Shown piece by piece: positions 62,718-64,000 of a stretch of 64,000 bases of DNA (position 1 is its first letter; each line of letters opens with the position of its first letter). A program made the translations under genes and the position numbers. Under the pieces are notes generated by a model that worked only from the letters and a program-made list of their open reading frames with translations, did not search any database and was not told where the DNA came from. The DNA comes from Oceanirhabdus sp. W0125-5 (GTDB taxonomy: Bacteria > Bacillota > Clostridia > Clostridiales > Clostridiaceae): NCBI RefSeq assembly GCF_027938815.1, contig NZ_CP115913.1, forward strand, positions 1,336,001-1,400,000, read 5' to 3'.

Positions 62718-63566
62718 ATGTTAATAAAAGCTTATGGGAAAATTAATATATCTCTTGATGCTGTCGATAAAAGGGAAGATGGCTATCATCTATTAGAGAT
62801 GATAATGCAACAGATAGAACTTTATGATGAAATTGATATTAACAGAGCTGATGAGGGCATAACTATAACATGTAATAAATATTTCATACCAACTGATGAA
62901 AAGAATCTTGCATACAAAGCTGCGGATTTGTTTATGAAAACTTACAATATAAATGAAGGAGTAAGGATACATATTGAGAAAAACATTCCCGTTGCAGCTG
63001 GGTTAGCTGGTGGAAGTACAGATGCAGCAGCAGTTTTTAAAGGGATGAGAGATATATTTAAGGTAAAGGCTTCTGATGAGGAACTTATGAAGTTGGGAGA
63101 ATCACTAGGTGCAGATATTCCTTATTGTTTTGTTGGCGGAACAGCTTTCTGTGAAGGAATCGGAGAAATAATTACTCCATTAAAACCCTTTAATAATAAG
63201 ATTCTGGTATTAGTGAAACCTAATTTTGGTGTTTCTACAAAGACGATATTTAAAGAACTTGATATAACTAAGATAAATAAACATGTAAGAACAGATAGAT
63301 TATTAGAGGCTGTTGAAAAAGATGATTTAAAATCTGTTTGTTATCATATGAAAAATGTTCTAGAAAATGTAACTATTATGAAGCATAAATCTATCAAGAG
63401 CATCAAGAAAAAGATGGTAGATATGGGGGCTATCAACTCAATGATGAGTGGAAGTGGTCCAACAGTATTTGGTTTTTTTGAAGATATATTAAAAGCGCAA
63501 AGATGCTATGAGGAATTTAAAAAGGACTATAAAGAAGTGTTTATTACAAGAACGGTCAATAAATAA
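62718..63566 (+). CDS. ispE: 4-(cytidine 5'-diphospho)-2-C-methyl-D-erythritol kinase
   Basis: 282 residues, GHMP kinase family. It shows KAYGKINISLDAVDKREDGYHLLEMIMQ at the N-terminus, the ATP loop PVAAGLAGGSTDAAAVF, and SGSGPTVFGFF near the end. It phosphorylates CDP-methylerythritol in the MEP isoprenoid pathway. It lies eight bases after hemL, so it may share the hem transcript, although the pathway is different; its ribosome binding site is weak. Confidence 0.93.
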   Translation: MLIKAYGKINISLDAVDKREDGYHLLEMIMQQIELYDEIDINRADEGITITCNKYFIPTDEKNLAYKAADLFMKTYNINEGVRIHIEKNIPVAAGLAGGSTDAAAVFKGMRDIFKVKASDEELMKLGESLGADIPYCFVGGTAFCEGIGEIITPLKPFNNKILVLVKPNFGVSTKTIFKELDITKINKHVRTDRLLEAVEKDDLKSVCYHMKNVLENVTIMKHKSIKSIKKKMVDMGAINSMMSGSGPTVFGFFEDILKAQRCYEEFKKDYKEVFITRTVNK

Positions 63567-63570
63567 AAAC

Positions 63571-63700
63571 ATAATGTATAATGTATAATGTAGAATTGAG
63601 AATGATGGACATTTCTCTACGATAAATTTTAATTGATTATTGGTCCTTGGACAATAGGAGTTTACTCGTTTCATTTGAAATGAAACATTGTAGTTTAAAT
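63571..63700 (+). repeat. Element 1, copy O (clear left half)
   Basis: Left end of AATGTAT/AATGTAG/AATTGAG units, ATTTCTC with GATAAAT, inner-stem 5' strand, GTTTCATTTGAAATGAAAC and ATTGTAGTTTAAAT. Similarity stops at the central loop. It begins five bases after the ispE stop. Confidence 0.75.
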
Positions 63701-63750
63701 AGTATATATAGAATAATATAAAGGATTTACTGGGAATTGAATATGGTAAA

Positions 63751-63787
63751 GCACCATTTCGTAAATATTTACGAAATGGTGCTTTTT
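63751..63787 (+). terminator. Intrinsic terminator of the hem/ispE operon
   Basis: AAAGCACCATTTCGTAAAT pairs with ATTTACGAAATGGTGCTTT, followed by TTATTTT. Confidence 0.9.
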
Positions 63788-64000
63788 ATTTTAGTCTTAG
63801 GCTGAATTAGGTAATAAAGTTATTGTGCCAATCATAATAGTTAAAATAGCATCAGATTCCCACAAGGATTCAATTAAGAGCAAACATCTTATTGTGCAAT
63901 CACATTCAGTCTATTGAGATACTAAGATTAGGAGCTTTAAAACATAACAGGCAGAGTTTAATTAATTTATGGATATTATTTCAATTAATTGATATACTTA
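63788..64000. other. No gene seen at the window end
   Basis: AT-rich; short frames on both strands all lack ribosome binding sites. A gene may start beyond the window. Confidence 0.4.

Noticed and set aside
1171..63700. CRISPR array or group II intron as explanation for element 1
   Set aside because: Copies are kilobases apart, without regular spacers, and no intron domain V, reverse transcriptase or cas genes are present.

Overview
The window is AT-rich DNA from a spore-forming, anaerobic Firmicute, most likely Clostridium or a close relative. The evidence is gene content: a yabG-veg-sipL sporulation cluster, four CotS-type spore-coat kinase homologues (one degenerate), an [FeFe]-hydrogenase maturase (HydE), PyrR-type attenuation, a heme/corrinoid precursor operon with a cobA-hemD fusion, and frequent TTG/GTG starts behind strong GGAGG ribosome binding sites. 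No rRNA, tRNA or CRISPR was seen.

Layout. 1-5.3 kb: 3' part of a membrane-anchored protein, oligoendopeptidase F, and a two-gene unit of a HAD phosphatase and a glycerol-1-phosphate dehydrogenase-like enzyme. 5.3-9.5 kb: chemoreceptor, secreted peptidoglycan-binding protein, hydE. 9.8-16 kb: a candidate small RNA, MATE pump, membrane protein, hybrid-free PAS sensor kinase, DUF4177-like small protein, folE, CBS-domain protein. 16.4-20.5 kb: an HPr-like protein without the catalytic His, a Crp/Fnr regulator divergent from a ferredoxin-domain protein, and a uracil permease under PyrR attenuation. 20.6-22.1 kb: an IS3-family element with a -1 frameshift signal. 22.4-24.1 kb: an ECF sigma factor operon. 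24.3-29.7 kb: a BMP/nucleoside-type ABC importer with a DUF3798-type binding protein. 29.9-33.3 kb: glycolipid glycosyltransferases and a flippase-like protein. 33.9-38.5 kb: a hypothetical, an NlpC/P60 hydrolase, a flavoprotein and LarC. 38.6-43 kb and 50.1-55.6 kb: spore-coat glycosyltransferases, CotS-like kinases, YabG, Veg and SipL. 43.4-46.3 kb: cobalamin riboswitch and cbiMNQO cobalt importer. 46.7-49.8 kb: FusB-like EF-G-binding protein, diguanylate cyclase, membrane-anchored hypothetical. 56-63.6 kb: hemA, precorrin-2 dehydrogenase, hemC, cobA-hemD, hemB, hemL, ispE.

How the genes work together: the cobalt importer, the precorrin-2 dehydrogenase and the cobA-hemD fusion point to corrinoid/siroheme synthesis from uroporphyrinogen III. 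The CotS/glycosyltransferase/YabG/SipL genes form a spore-envelope neighbourhood. The purine-like ABC importer and PyrR-controlled permease are salvage functions.

The most unusual signal is non-coding. Fifteen full or partial copies of a roughly 240-base intergenic element (called element 1 here) share a nested multi-hairpin fold. Paired changes between copies preserve the stems, and the ends are inverted repeats made of seven-base units. A second palindromic family (element 2, about 100 bases, five copies) and a single GC-rich 125-base inverted-repeat element inside the ABC operon are also present. I recognise none of these as a named family; all could be miniature mobile elements or structured RNAs.
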